Of a stretch of DNA of 64,000 bases, positions 46,438 to 59,035 are shown piece by piece (the stretch's first letter is position 1; every line of letters begins with the position of its first letter). The position numbers and the translations under genes are program-made. The stretch spans positions 62,001-126,000 of the forward strand of contig WHVA01000118.1 of the NCBI GenBank assembly GCA_015179125.1. Direction: 5' to 3'. The notes below the pieces were generated by a model, which ran no database searches, had not been told where the DNA came from, and saw only the letters and a program-made list of their open reading frames with translations. Source of the DNA: Gautieria morchelliformis. Taxonomy: Eukaryota; Basidiomycota; Agaricomycetes; Gomphales; Gomphaceae.

Positions 46438-49400
46438 ATGAAATTCATCGATGGATTCTGGCTGCTCAAGGACGGTGTCCGACCTTTCTATGGTCTCCAA
46501 GTCGTGAACACAAGTGTAGATCGTGATGGTAATGCCGTGGATATTCAAGTATCGACACGCCCCATTAGGCATCGTGGAGACACATTAGGGGGTAAGAATC
46601 CATTCTGGAGATTGTCATGGCTGGTCTTTACCTGAGCCTGAAGGCCCATTGCTGAGCGTGCGCCTGCACGCACCTACCCAGGGTGTCATAGGCGTCAGAA
46701 TAGATCATTTCAAGGTGAATTTGTATATAGTTTGTTCTCGGATAGCACTAAGTTCGAGCCAGGCTTCAGTACCGTCGCCTTCTATCGAGATGTTCCCCAC
46801 AAACCCGCCAGTTTCCTCGGAGACCACCATGAACGCGTCTCCCGATTCACTTTTCTTTGGCACTGGTGGTCTTAGTGCTGAGATCACACAGAATCCGTAT
46901 ACTATCACGTTCAAATCAGCTCAACGAACTTTGACTTTGGCGGGACCCAAGCATCAAGCCCTTGTTGAAGTACCACATCAATGGACGTTAAATTCAGCCT
47001 CAGAGTCTTCCTGCCTGTCCACGGATCGTTCCTCCAATCCAGGTCCTGGTATTCCTCCTAAGTCTGTGCGCTACATGCTCTCAGAACTCAACATCTCCCC
47101 TGGAGAAAACATTTATGGCCTGGGAGAACAGTTCGGAGCCTTCGTCAAGAATGGCATGCCACTTTCCCGTCCCAATGATGTTTAGACCTAATCTACTTCA
47201 ATATCTCCAGGACAATCGATTAGTGTGTGGAACCGAGACGGTGGCACTTCCAGCGAACAATGTTACAAGTGTGTTCCTTTCTATATTTCGTCGCGCGGAT
47301 ACGGTGTCTTCATCAATCACCCCGGCGAAGTCGAAGTCGAAGTTGGTAGTGAGAAGGTGTGTTCGTCCATTCAAGATGTTTGCCTCAACTTTACCAGGCT
47401 TCCTCAGGTAAGCCGGGTGGGTGTAAGTGTTGCCGGGGAAGGCCTGGAATATTTCTTGATTTACGGCGAAACGCCGCTTGAAGTATGTCGTTGTTCTAAA
47501 TTAATGGCGCAGACTATTTATTGTGTTCAAGATACTTGAGAGATACACTCTTCTAACGGGTCGCCCAGCGTACGTTTGACAGGCATGCACTATGTTAAAT
47601 GCTTCGATGATTTTCCAGTCTTCCGCCGACTTGGACATTTGGCCTGTGGTTGTCGACCTCCTTCTTGACAAATTATTCTAGCTCAACGGTTTCTGGATTC
47701 TTGCAAGGAATGCAGGAGCGAAACTGCAACGTCCGAGTCTTCCATTTGGACTGTTTTTGGATGAAGCAATACGAGTAAGTTCAGTGGAACCACGTCACAT
47801 TCTCTAATTCCACTGTTGCGTAGATGGTGCTCTTTCACGTTTGATCCAGATAACTTTCCCGATCCCGCTGCTTACCTTTCGGAAATTAAATCGAAATACG
47901 GAGTGAAAATCTGTGTGTGGAGTTGCGTTGTTTTAGCACTCGTCGTTCAGACATAATGCTCACCTCAGCTCACGATTCGGCATTCAGTTAACCCCTATAT
48001 TTCACAGCACTCACCGGTTTTTGAGGAAGCCCTTCAAAGCAATTATTTGATAAAACGTACCAACGGTCAGGTTTGGCAATGGGATTTGTGGCAGCCTGGC
48101 CTCGCTATATTCGATGTGACCAATCCCTCAGCTAGAGAGTGGTATAGTATGAAGCTGCATAAGCTTATTGACCTCGGTGTGGATTGCTTTAAGGTATTTA
48201 TGTAGCTGTATCGTTTGCATCAAAGTACTCATGGGAGGAACAAAAATCACACAGACGGACTTTGGCGAGAGAATTCCTCATGTCAACATTGATTATTACG
48301 ACGGTTCAGATCCATATCGGATGCATAATCAATACTCAGTGCTGTACAACGAACTAGTATTCAAACTTCTCGAACACCGCTTTGGTAAAAATGAAGCCGT
48401 AGTGTTCGCTCGTGCTTCAGCTGCTGGTGGCCAGAGGTCCGTCTTGACTTTTTACTCTCCATAGCCTGCGCTTAGTGGGCTGGTCAGATTCCCTGTGGCA
48501 AGTTGGCCTTCCACTTGCGCAATATATGTTTTGCACTCATTAACATGATGTAGCACTGGGGTGGCGACTGCGAATCCACATTTGAAGCCATGGCGGAAAC
48601 TCTTCGAGGAGGACTTAGCTTGACACTATCAGGCTTTGCCTTTACCTCTCATGACATTGGAGGCTTCGAGGTTTGACATCTGCAGTTAAATATGATCATC
48701 GAGGTTTATCCCACATTCAGGGATTACCCCTCCCGAGGTCTACTTGCGATGGGTAGCTTATGGCCTTTTCTCTTCACACTCCCGGTTGCATGGCTCGCAT
48801 TCCTATCGTAAGCTGATACAGGCCCTTATTCCCATACAGAGCTAATATCAATGTTAAGGTGTTCCTTGGGAATATGGCGAGGAGGCCCCGAAAGTACTCG
48901 CCAAATACTTGGAGGCCAAACATCGCTTGATGCCTTACATATACTTCCACGCAATACAAGCCCATATACTTGGACATCCTTTGCAGCGTGCGATGTGGCT
49001 TGAATTTGTCGACGATCGTACAACACATTATCTTGACCGGCAATTCATGTTAGGCCCTTGCATGCTTGTCGCTCCAGTGTTTGTGCCTTCATCCGAGGAA
49101 ACGGAATACTACTTGCCCTCAGGAGTATGGACGTCATTCTGGTCCAATCGGACAGTCGAAGGGCCGAAGTGGGTGAGAGAAAGGGTAGCGCTTGATGACA
49201 TTCCTGTCTGGGTAAGGCCTGGAACCATTTTAGTTCTAGGGCCTCTGGGTACCACAAAACCCGATTACGAGTACACCAAGAACTTAGAAGTGAGGATATA
49301 CGAAATCGGAGAGGGACAATTGGTACAGTTCTTCGTTCCAAGCGGCAATGGCGCTGAAATTGCCGGGATCATCTGCGCTCGACGAGACAGTGGCGAGCTA

Positions 49401-49562
49401 AAGATTTGGGTCGCAAAGGGTCCTTTGACTATTACCTCGATTCATATATTTGCCGAAGATTTACCAAAGATTAGGAGAGTTGTGGGAGCAAAACAACGGT
49501 CTGGAGAGGGAGGGAAGTTTGATGTGGACACTGGGACGCTAGAAGTTACCATTCAAACCTAA
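46438..49562 (+). CDS. GH31 alpha-xylosidase (YicI type), with an apparent frame break
   Basis: Removes alpha-linked xylose from xyloglucan oligosaccharides or isoprimeverose. The N-terminus [20 protein letters not shown] and [10 protein letters not shown] match the YicI beta-sandwich domain. The barrel contains [58 protein letters not shown] (nucleophile Asp), [11 protein letters not shown] (general acid), [16 protein letters not shown] and SHDIGGFE. The C-terminal domains follow ([18 protein letters not shown]). About 820 residues would be expected. At the start of the exon beginning 48721 the CCCC run at 48727-48730 is one base too short: the family sequence [20 protein letters not shown] lies in the next frame. 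So the gene is either a very young pseudogene or has an assembly error. It has no obvious signal peptide, consistent with an intracellular enzyme. Confidence 0.88.
47154..47210 (+). other. Non-canonical GC-AG intron in the alpha-xylosidase gene
   Basis: A 57-nt intron with donor AATG/GCATGC and acceptor ATCTCCAG joins FGAFVKNG to [11 protein letters not shown], the expected GH31 sequence. A later GT alternative would leave a 31-nt intron and break the frame. Confidence 0.65.
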
Positions 49563-49638
49563 ACCTTGGAATTCTTACCACACCTGATATGCCAAAGCCC
49601 AATAGCAATGATTTCTAGCTATAACTTACATATCATGT

Positions 49639-51712
49639 TCAGTCCTGCCGCGGTCGGTCATCGAAGGGATCATCATCGACGTCAGGCGCCCCGCTGAGCT
49701 CGTAAACCTCTTCATCTTGCAATACCCTCGGTCCCGTAGTGTACCCACTGAACATAGAGGCTGTGTCAGGTACAGATTGATAGTACTTGTTCCTGGCATC
49801 TGGAGCTGTTGCCTGCGGTATACTGCGACCAATGGTATACCAATGGAGGAGGAAGGTCATCAGTGCGTATATGATGAATGCCAAGCTGATTATGCGTCAG
49901 TAGCATTCTTAACAGCGCATCCTCTATAAGACGAACCTATACATGATCAGCACGTAAGTGACATGATCCATGCCAGTCTCGCTGATGTAGTGCAATTCCT
50001 CATCAGTGCCTGACATGAAGAGCAAGCTTCGTGACACTATTATGAGCAAGCGAGATATTTGAAAATCAATGCGTCTCACCCCGCAGCAACCAAAAGCTAC
50101 ATCGTTCAAACAAGATCAGCATTATGATGTATGATGGATCACGCCTTGCTTACAAAGGGCGGCAGATGTTGGAAAGGGCTCGCAACGGGCGCAGTACTTC
50201 CATCAGGGGCGCCTGGGGGACCCTCTGTTCCAACCTGAGGTACGACGAAACAAATCTCGATTAACCGGGCGATGCCAGCAGCCATGAGAGTCCAGCCGAA
50301 TATGCTATGAATCTGTATGCAATACAACAAGTAAACGTGAGGGCATCACACGTAAACCACTCACCTTCTCGGAGAATGCAAAGGCTTGAGCGTGTGACGA
50401 CATCGCCCAGCCAGTCATAATAATACTGATGGCTGTGGTAAGAAAAGATGTGGCAAGGAGGTGGATGGCCTCACATCAGGGAAGGAACAACGTTACGCTT
50501 ATTGTTCCGTGAAAGCAAGATGCCCAGGGCCCCACCAGCCCACCCTACAAGAGCAAGCTTCAAACAGCTGATGCTTGAAAAGCCAGAAACACATACACAG
50601 GACACCAAGAGAAGTGTGTTGTAAATCCTTGTGAGACCACGCGCCTCCATGATGTTCCGTAAATGTATTGACTATGAGGAAATGTTAACAAATGTTAAAC
50701 AGTGCTTGTCCTCCGACGAAAGGTGTGGCAGTCATACCAATACCCTAACCACCGAATATGTGAGCGTGCCGTGGGCAATCGCCGAAATCGAAGTAAAATT
50801 ACCCAAAGGAAGATGACCCAGGAATCCCACCATTCTTGGGAGCCTATAATATCTAAGAACGCACGTCTGTGGTGAGTGACTGACACTGACTCACGCCCTT
50901 TTCGCTTGGCCCAATCTTGTCCAACAAGGAGTAAGATGGCCAATATGATGCCGTACGCGATGAAGGCGCTGAAGTAAAATCAGCCAGAGTACCCGATACA
51001 TGGTGGAATGAACAACCTTCCCATTATATAATGTGCTGTGACAAGTGAAAAAGTCCACTTGCAACGTTGACATGAGAAGACACGTACCCAAGCATTGTCC
51101 TAAATTACCACCATTGCAATACCCTCCTAAGACAATGGCGCCAAATAGCATTTGACACCACCCTAGAAGGGGAAACATTTTCCCCCTAGAGAACACTGAA
51201 CAAGAGGCTGAACACGGAAGATCATACGCACATGATGCCGTGAGCCAACACGGCCCATGGACGGAGAGTGTCTTCGTGGACATGTAGTTTAAGATAGACG
51301 CCTAAAGCGCCCTGGAATACTAAAGGCATTATAAGAAGTGATGCGAACGTTCCGTGCAGCGACGCCGGGAACATTCGACCACCGTGCTTGTGACCAAGTA
51401 TGTAACCAGCAGCCGTGAGTACCAGAGCTGTGGACTGCAGAGGGACATGCCAGCGAGAACTGATGACTACAGATGAGTGATAAGACAAGCATAAGAACAG
51501 GAAGTCAAGCACCGTGTCATGCCAAGTACCATGCCTGTGGGAAAGATGAAACCCCAGACTAGGACTTGCGTGGCTATATGGATGTAGAGGGTGGTGTCTA
51601 TGGGAGCATTGAGGTGCTCTTCGTCGATCTCATCGTGATGCGAATGAGCATGTACAAGCGTCAATGCGACGAGAAGAGAGAGCAACGCAAGGCGGGACCG
51701 CATTATGGGCAA
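49639..51712 (-). CDS. YTP1: Ytp1-like polytopic membrane protein
   Basis: The start MPIMRSRLALLSLLVALTLV is a signal peptide, followed by a His/Glu-rich lumenal stretch (HSHHDEIDEEHLNAPIDTTL). Around ten membrane helices follow, among them YIHIATQVLVWGFIFPTGMV, VPLQSTALVLTAAGYILGHK, GTFASLLIMPLVFQGALGVY, MLFGAIVLGGYC, YGIILAILLLVGQDWAK, LGVLWWAGGALGIFLSRNNK, RNVVPSLIIIMTGWAMSSHA, IFGWTLMAAGIARLIEICFV and YVLIMYSLAFIIYALMTFLL. This is the DUF2427/Ytp1 layout, with the hallmark HTSLGVLWWAGG. The acidic C-terminal tail ends PDVDDDPFDDRPRQD. Cellular role is not established; the yeast protein is mitochondrial or endomembrane-associated. A second in-frame ATG lies three codons downstream of the chosen start. 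Confidence 0.87.
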
Positions 51713-53132
51713 AGCTGGGATTACGTTACAGTAATGTCACGTGACCCATCGATCAGTACTACATAGTTTCGCTCCAACACGGTACTTGTCCATGAATTTT
51801 ACGCGTCATTGACACCAAATCAAGCACCATCTTCCGAACGGAAATTCCAATATAGACAGTTATAACTTATTGGCTAACGATCAAGGTCCAAAAAGGGATG
51901 ATCTACACTTGACGAGCAAAGTCTTTGCATGTCATTAGTCACAGCAGTGGGAACCGTGGAAGCTGGTGGGTAACTTAAGTACTATCTCTCTACTATGTGA
52001 ACTGAGACGTCGCTGCAGCTGTGTGCGCCTCAACATCAGCGGCGGTGTACCAGGGTATTCGCACAGACGAGAACCCTGCTGGGAGCTATCGACGGCCGGC
52101 TCCATGTAGAAGCGCTTGCAAAGTAAAAGTTGATGCCTGGCAGCGGCTTTCTATGGATCAAACTCCACACACCAATTATCCTTGATCCGTCTGTCAAGTC
52201 CTAGACAGCGACACCCATTATCGGTAAGCCCTAAATACCTAAAGTCGCGGTTCTAAACCCGGTGGTTTGATTCAAGCCCCGCTGATGGCGAATGCGCGAT
52301 CCTAGAGGGGTCCGGAGCCTCCCTGGATTTTTTGCGCGTTCCAAACAGCGAAGAACCCTCGGGATTTGCAATCTCCCGCTCATTCGCCCCGATCTGACAC
52401 CTTGCAATGGTAAAACTCTCAAGTTTCTTCCATGTTTCACCATCTATCATCCATGATGGTTTCACAGACATTGAGCAAAAACCATGCAAAGAGAAGTTGC
52501 ATTCAGCATTCTATATTTTTTCTGTGTTGCATACAAGCAAGTTACCCGAGGATGTGGAAGGGAAGTTTGGAACTGTGTGGTAGAACCTGGCCTACGGGTC
52601 GTTCTCGCAGGCCCGAGTCGTGAACCCGTCCTGTACCGCATGGCGATTATATTGGCCATGACTTGATATTATCCGATGTGCGCGGAGGGAAGCTGAGTCC
52701 AACAAAATGATTATAAATTAATAGGCTGAGTACAAGCAAGCAGGACCCTTCTTCGCTTGATCACGCACATGATCGATTGATCACTCCTTGGCTTACGTCA
52801 TGTACCTGAGAGTTGCACGGATCACCGATCCATGATCATCTGCAAGGCTGTGCACGATTTCCAACGGCGCGTGATCCGGCTTTCGAAGATGTACTCGTAT
52901 TATTTCGATATCCTAGTCCTACATGTATTATCAGGTGGTTAGAGCGTAAGCATTATCCCAACTTTTAAAAACGGGAGGCCAAGTGAGATGCTGGTTAAAT
53001 CATACAGTGGGTAAGCGATTATATCATGGTGTCACCTTGCTGCTGTCCGCGCGCGGCAGACCGAGTTAGTCCTTTATCTAGGACTGCCTCAGTCGTGTAC
53101 TTGTCAGCCTGTCGAAAGGATAAGCGATCATA
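51713..53132. other. Long intergenic region without a supported gene
   Basis: About 1.4 kb between the Ytp1-like start and the second regulator's stop. A minus-strand open frame at 52253-52489 has a protein-like stretch (MIDGETWKKLESFTIARCQI) but no family match and no exon partners. TGATCA-rich sequence at 52745-52840 and an RNA-polymerase-III B-box-like ggtttgattcaagcc near 52263 are the only other patterns I see. Confidence 0.45.
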
Positions 53133-55508
53133 CTACACCGAATGTGCCAGGACACACCATTGTACCGGGGAAAATCCATTCGACTGCCTGTCTGCCACCC
53201 CCGAATCCTTCCGCCACATGTCAACATCACACAACCCATGTCCTTCGCCATTATTCATCAACAGCTGCTCATCCAGGTAACTTGACACTCCGGTATACAC
53301 GCCCTCGCCAGAGAAGACCGAATCAGGCATGATCACTTCTGACGGATAGAACGAGAGCTCCCGCGCGTGCATTTCTGCCCCAGAATCATCTACCTCACGG
53401 ACCAAGGGAGATCTTCTAACATCGAAGGTTGTGTATTTTGAGTGGTTCGTAGTTGATGGCGCAAGGAGGGGTGAGAGTTCGCGGGAGGAAGACCGAAACG
53501 AGCCGGAGCTGTCGCTTGCCCCATCGTCGAGAAAGTTATGGGGGAGGAGCCATGCAGGGCTGCTATTAGGGGTGGGAAACATATCGAGGGCTGAGACGCA
53601 TATTTGAATTTCCGGTAGGGAGGAGGCTGATAATCACAACTTACATGAGGAAGCGGACAGTTGCATATCATCAGCCAGGTTTCCTCCATGTCGATCCAGA
53701 ATATTATCAAACGTCGCAGCACCACCCCAAGTCGCTGACAGTCGCACCAGGGCTTCCTTGCACTTGCCGAGGAAAGTGTCACTCCATTGTCTGGCGAGCA
53801 TACTCGAATGAGGTGATGTCATTGATCTCCCAGCTGATCCCGCGTGAGTGTCGCTCTCCGCAATAAACGTACGACACGCGACTAGTATGGGAAGATCCAT
53901 GAACGGATCACTAAGTGCCTCAGGAGCCACGTTTTCAACGGTGATGAGAGTATCCGCCAGCGATTTAGCACTGGTTCGCGCAGCAATCGCACGCGGTCCA
54001 TCCGCTGGAACAGGTAGGCCATACGCGGGGAGCAACGAAGGGCGATTGAGAAGCGCGCTCAAGGCGTGCATTAAAATGTGCATCTGCACAAAGCAATGCC
54101 CCATTTGTCGGTCGCACATGGCTACCAAATTGTCCTCGTTAAACAACATGGTCGCTGGAAGAGATTTCGACAAGTTCTCGAGGTCCGTCTGCAGTTTTGA
54201 GAGGTCCCAGTCGAGTGACGAGTCACCCTGATTCTCGACGTGAGCGTCAAGGACCCGGCTTAACCTTCCACGAAGAACACAAAGGCCTGCGATGTTACGC
54301 AACAGTAAAGACATGTCATCTGTTGGCTCAGGGAGTCTAGTGTCATATTGATCCAGGTCAAGTATTGCTGGGCGACCTGTAACCCATGACGCAGCAATAT
54401 CCGCAGTGCATACGACCATCCACCACGTAAGGCGTAGGCGTTGGCGGACCTCGGGAGTGGCTGCCACCTGAATGGTAGCCTCATTCCCCAGGCCAAGATC
54501 GAGACACATGGTAATGGCCATACGCGAATACATCCAGAAACCATCGTCATCCCCAGAGCCGTATTCCGCCCATGTAATGCAATTCAACGCATGGAGGGCC
54601 TCGACGCTCGGGACGGAGGTGACATGGGACGCCAGAGACTTTGCCATGTCATAAAATGGTGCACTTGCAGCAAAGTCAGGTTGTAAGGGATTGGCGAAGC
54701 GAATTGCCAGGCCAGCAATGCAATTCGACAAAATCGCTGAGCAAGTTCGTTGCTCGATCCGATGCAACACATCATATCGGTCGAGGAATGGGAAATACGG
54801 ACCAACACGGTCAAAAAACACGGCTCCTAGCTGGCGCATACGATAGGGGTGCGGAAAGCGCGGTCGATTCGGGTCGAATAAGGGGAGCTGATCATAAGAG
54901 ACGCATTTCATATCATTACCCTGCGCATGCACTGCCGTCTGGGGGAAGACGTTGATCTCGTGTGTGAAGGATGGGCCAGCACGCTGCTCCGAATGAACAT
55001 ACCTGAAAAAGGTGTGAGATTGATACATGCAAATGGAGGCCAGACAAACCGATCGTTTGAACGAAACCCGCCTGCGGGCGTGACAGATCGTGAGTTTTCG
55101 GTAGAGCTGGACTGAGAATTAGATCTCAAGAGCGAAGGCGGGGGCGCTGGGTACGGAGCGTGGGTCATTTTGCGTTTCCGAGATGAGCTTTCTGGTAAAT
55201 CAGCAGGAATCTCCTCGACAGTCGTGCTCCATGTACAGGTAACACCCCTCTCTGCTTGGTAGCGGTCACGGTCACCAAAGAGACAGGGAATTTTAGCTGC
55301 TTTGCAGGCGTCACAGCGACTATTCGGTACGGGCTGCTGGCACTTTATCTTTTTGACACGACTGAGAGCTCCTGTCAGATTATGCGGACGCAGTGCTGAA
55401 GAGCACATACCAGGAGTCGCATGCAGTAACTAAACGAGCACGCTTCCTGTGTTTGTTGTTAGAGGCATTGGGATGAGGGTTTTCGAGAATGAAGCGAAAT
55501 CCGTCCAT
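53133..55508 (-). CDS. Zn2Cys6 fungal-specific transcription factor (second)
   Basis: The rebuilt start MDGFRFILENPHPNASNNKH leads to RKRARLVTACDSC joined over an intron to RVKKIKCQQPVPNSRCDACK and AAKIPCLFGDRDRYQAERG. This gives all six cysteines of the zinc cluster. The long exon holds the Fungal_trans domain: MRQLGAVFFDRVGPYFPFLD, VPSVEALHALNCITWAEYGS, SRMAITMCLDLGLGNEATIQ, RLRLTWWMVVCTADIAASWV and TGRPAILDLDQYDTRLPEP. The last exon (LDMFPTPNSSPAWLLPHNFL) is acidic and serine-rich, as in activation regions. About 720 residues. Its targets are unknown; resemblance of the middle region to xylanase-type activators is suggestive, not proof. It lies two genes away from the alpha-xylosidase. Confidence 0.88.
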
Positions 55509-56776
55509 AAGGCGGGGTAGGAGGACAGCAGAGTGAGGGAGCGATAGGTGCATGCTACTTATTTATTGAACTTACATTCCTAGCTGGGCAGTTCCTGAGC
55601 CAGCGTCAATAATCCATCACGCTAGCACAAGTTGATCGAGTACCCAGAAGGAACAGATCTAGATCAATAGACGCTCATCGTCTGGCGTCGCGATACGCCT
55701 GTATCGGAGGTGATGCAGTGACGGTTTACCGTGCACCGCCCGGATAATTTTGTCGAAAACACTCCTAACCATGAACCCATAGCAACACTCAGGCATCCAG
55801 TTCACTGCAACAGGACGCATCACATTGCAGACCTTACGTTGCATCATTTCACAACGCCTCCCATTTGTGCTGCATGTTTCATGAGTTTCGACCCTGCACG
55901 GTAAGCACAACTTTGTCCATAATAGAGTACTCGCCTACCGTACCGGATGTCACGAAGGTTTCAGTCGTCGTGTACAGACTGGTTTGATAGCCGCATAGCG
56001 TTCAGTTTCAAGGCGCCCTAGCGCTCCATGGGCGTCTTGAATGGCCTACCATGTAAACGGCTGTTAAAGATGTCCGAAGAATCCTAGCTGGATCCGAGAT
56101 ACTTCAGTTCCGCGAAGGTTGACACGCGCTGATGCAGGTTCGCCATCGCTTCGCCGTAGAGGTTAGAGCGATTGGGCACTCAAAACACTACCGCTACTAC
56201 GGTCCGGTGAAACGTGCAACCTTCGTCCAGTGCTGTGCGCCGCCACTATATGATCCCTATGTATGTAATCCAGTGGCGAGTGTTGCAATGATCTTATATA
56301 TGGTATGAATACCCCAGATCACACGGCTGTGATGGGAGACGGAGTTGAGTTGTTGTGCTGAATAAGCGATCCTGCCGGCTCCCGACCACGGTGTAAAAGA
56401 AAACAGCCATAGAAGGGAAGACGGAGAGTGTGCGTGCTCGAGAAAAGTTCAATGTTGTTAGTTAACAACATGCAGAAAGTAGCTATCAGAGCAATCAGCG
56501 GAGCAGTTGAAATTATTTTCTGAGTCTCAATATAGTAACTTACTATATTAGTTCTACGTCGATCAAAAGTAAGATAGATAATAGGTATATGTAATAGTGC
56601 TAGTAATGTGATAAACCACTTACTTAGCGCAGCTAAGCAGAGATTCATACATGTAACACAAGTAGCTGACATGAAATGTATCTGTAAGAGTATTAGTAAA
56701 TCTACCTGGAGACCCTTAGCGGTTAGCTGAGGTCGCCGAACTCCGAGTCTGGTCTCGCCGCGTCCAGCTGCGTAAG
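55509..56776. other. Intergenic, partly AT-rich region
   Basis: About 1.27 kb. The part at 56440-56700 is AT-rich and full of short taagtta/tagtaat words, suggesting decayed repeat sequence. The open frames at 55659-55910 and 56319-56672 on the minus strand have no family signal. Promoters of both flanking genes must lie here. Confidence 0.45.
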
Positions 56777-59035
56777 ATGGTGTCTGCGTTACTCAATGAC
56801 GCGTTGAGGGATCCTTGTTCAATCATAGTCGAGCTGCAAAATGAGCAGGAATCAAACAACTCCACTCAGCCGTTTCCGTCACGCGTGGCTCAGTATTTCC
56901 AAGGCATCTTCAAGGAAGACGACGCGTTTAAACAAGTGAGATGGTTTTCATTCCAATGTCATCCACCGCGCTATTTTTCGACGAATTTCATATTCTCAGA
57001 TCCCCGCGTTAAATGCGACATATCCCCCCGAACAATTTAAGGGCGGACGGCATTCTCTGGTTCGTTTTCGGGCAATGTATGTTTTGCCTCATCAGTGCCA
57101 CGTCATGCTAACACCTGAAAGGGTACAAGATACTTCCACGTCCCCGGAAGTATACCCCTCCCTGTTGCGTAATGGAAAGCCAGGGGGTTGGGGTTTCGCG
57201 GAAGCAGAGCCTGCGGATGAGGCGCTGGACTTGCAGTACCTGAGTGAACGCGAAGTTGTGTGGGTCATCGCCGTCCCGGGTGAGTCGCCGTATGTAGCCG
57301 AAGTAAGTACACAAATTTCTGTACACGGAAATGTTACTCATGGGGTCCACTAGATACTGGATGACGCTGAGGTTCCCGGTAAAATACTTCCAATTACTAT
57401 GCTGGGAGGTCGCTGGTGAATTGTTTCCCTGTACAGCGTCATGCGTCGAAGCAGCGACCAGTGTGCTACCATACAAGGACCCTCTCATGCGTGCTGGTCA
57501 TATTGGAGCCCAGGTTAAGGTAAAGATACACACAGAAAAAATCGTGACAAGCATCGGCTTAAGCGTGAGCCCCCTTCTAGCTCTACGATTCCACTGCTGC
57601 GCTCTTGAAACCAACAGAAGTACACACATTTGTGGGTTTACTCACGGTGGAACAGTATGTCGGAATAAACTCCTGATCTGTTCTCATGTAATGGTTTTTC
57701 AGTCTCTCCTCAGAGGGGGATGGTGCCGAAGGCTTGGAAGTACCGACCCTACACACCCTGTTCTCGGTAAAACATTGCTTAGCGCTGATCCCTTCTAAGT
57801 ATCTTCCTTCGGACCATGGCGCAAGCTTGTCCCCAGCGCATGATCGAGTGGACCCACCTGCCGCTGCAATCAAGGATGAGTTGCTTCAGTGGATCTCTAA
57901 CGAGGCACTAGGTGGTGATCATGACGCTGCGTTATGGGTCATTCTGGTCGCAATTGCCCGAGTGTACGTCTTTTCATTATCATAGGGATTGTACCCCCTT
58001 GTTTATCCCGATATGGCTTCGTCTGCAGTCAGTCACGTCTGCCGCCCTTGTTTCCGCCTTCCCTGACCCTCTCCAAGTTCCCCCGCCATGAGGAAGATAT
58101 GTCTGCACCGCCCCCTCCCGCGCTCTCTTACGTCTTGCAGTGCTTGTTCCCACTTTTTGTAGATGTCCCACTTACGCTTTCGTTAATCAACACGCGGTTG
58201 TTTGCTCCAGAAAGTCGTAACGAGACCTTGCACGCTGGGCTCCTACAATTGCCTGCTGGCACGACCATATTGCTATCGGATAGCGGCGTCCAAGAAGGCA
58301 AAATTACCGAGACTGGTGAGGGATAACGTCCACAGACACTTTCCCCGGCTCACACATGTGAAATATAGGGGTAAAAAATATTCAGACTCTTCGGAATGTT
58401 CTTACAACGCAGACTTTGGATTATCACTTTCCCTTTGTCGCGCCTTACCAGTTCCCCACAGATCTCTCCTTCATCCTCCTTACTGAAGGCAAAAACAGCA
58501 CGTTTGTTGAGGTCAATCTACTCATTACTTCGTGCCTCAATTTCTCATGCTTGGAGAAAACTATTGTTTCTCCTTAGACACTTGTGGATATTCCCCTGCA
58601 GTGCAAGCGTCCACGTGACTGCTACAGACGGGCTGAGGACATTCAGTTGCCGTCTGCGGATCGCATGGACGCGTTTCGCCGGTTACTCGCTGGCGCAAAA
58701 AAAGGTAAAGTGGAGATTACAGATGAAGTGTCTCAGGTGGGACCATTGTCATAGGAGTTTGTGGTGGAACACAGGTACTGATCGCCTTACAGCATATACA
58801 GGCAGATTTTGTACACCAGCGACAGGAGGACAAAACGATCACGGGCGAGGACCTGATGACTAGGATGAGTATCGCAAGGTGATTGTGCTTCCCAACTGAT
58901 TATCCTATCACGTGTAAAGAACTTGATATATGGTGCACCAGATTAATGGCCTTGTTGCTCCACAACACTGTATTAACTACGGAGGTTTGGCAAGAGGCTA
59001 AGGAACTGGACCAGCGGCGGAAAAGGCGTTTCTGA
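56777..59035 (+). CDS. MCM-binding protein (MCMBP) homologue
   Basis: MCMBP binds MCM3-7 in the nucleus, helps assemble new MCM hexamers and unload them after replication. The start MVSALLNDALRDPCSIIVEL joins IPALNATYPPEQFKGGRHSL-VRFRAMVQDT and then VYPSLLRNGKPGGWGF. Further exons give EREVVWVIAVPGESPYVAE, VEVPTLHTLFSVKHCLALIP, AALWVILVAIARVQ and PLTLSLINTRLFAPESRNET. LHAGLLQLPAGTTILLSDSG is the most conserved stretch of the family. The last exons give RLMALLLHNTVLTTEVWQEA and KELDQRRKRRF with TGA. About 570 residues over some ten exons. It is the last host gene before the repeat-rich right end. Confidence 0.88.

Noticed and set aside
52253-52489. 78-codon minus-strand frame with protein-like composition
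   Set aside because: One stretch looks coding-like, but there is no start context, partner exon or known family.
55659-55910. Cysteine-rich 83-codon minus-strand frame
   Set aside because: Cysteines are not in a recognisable pattern and neither side offers an exon; likely chance.
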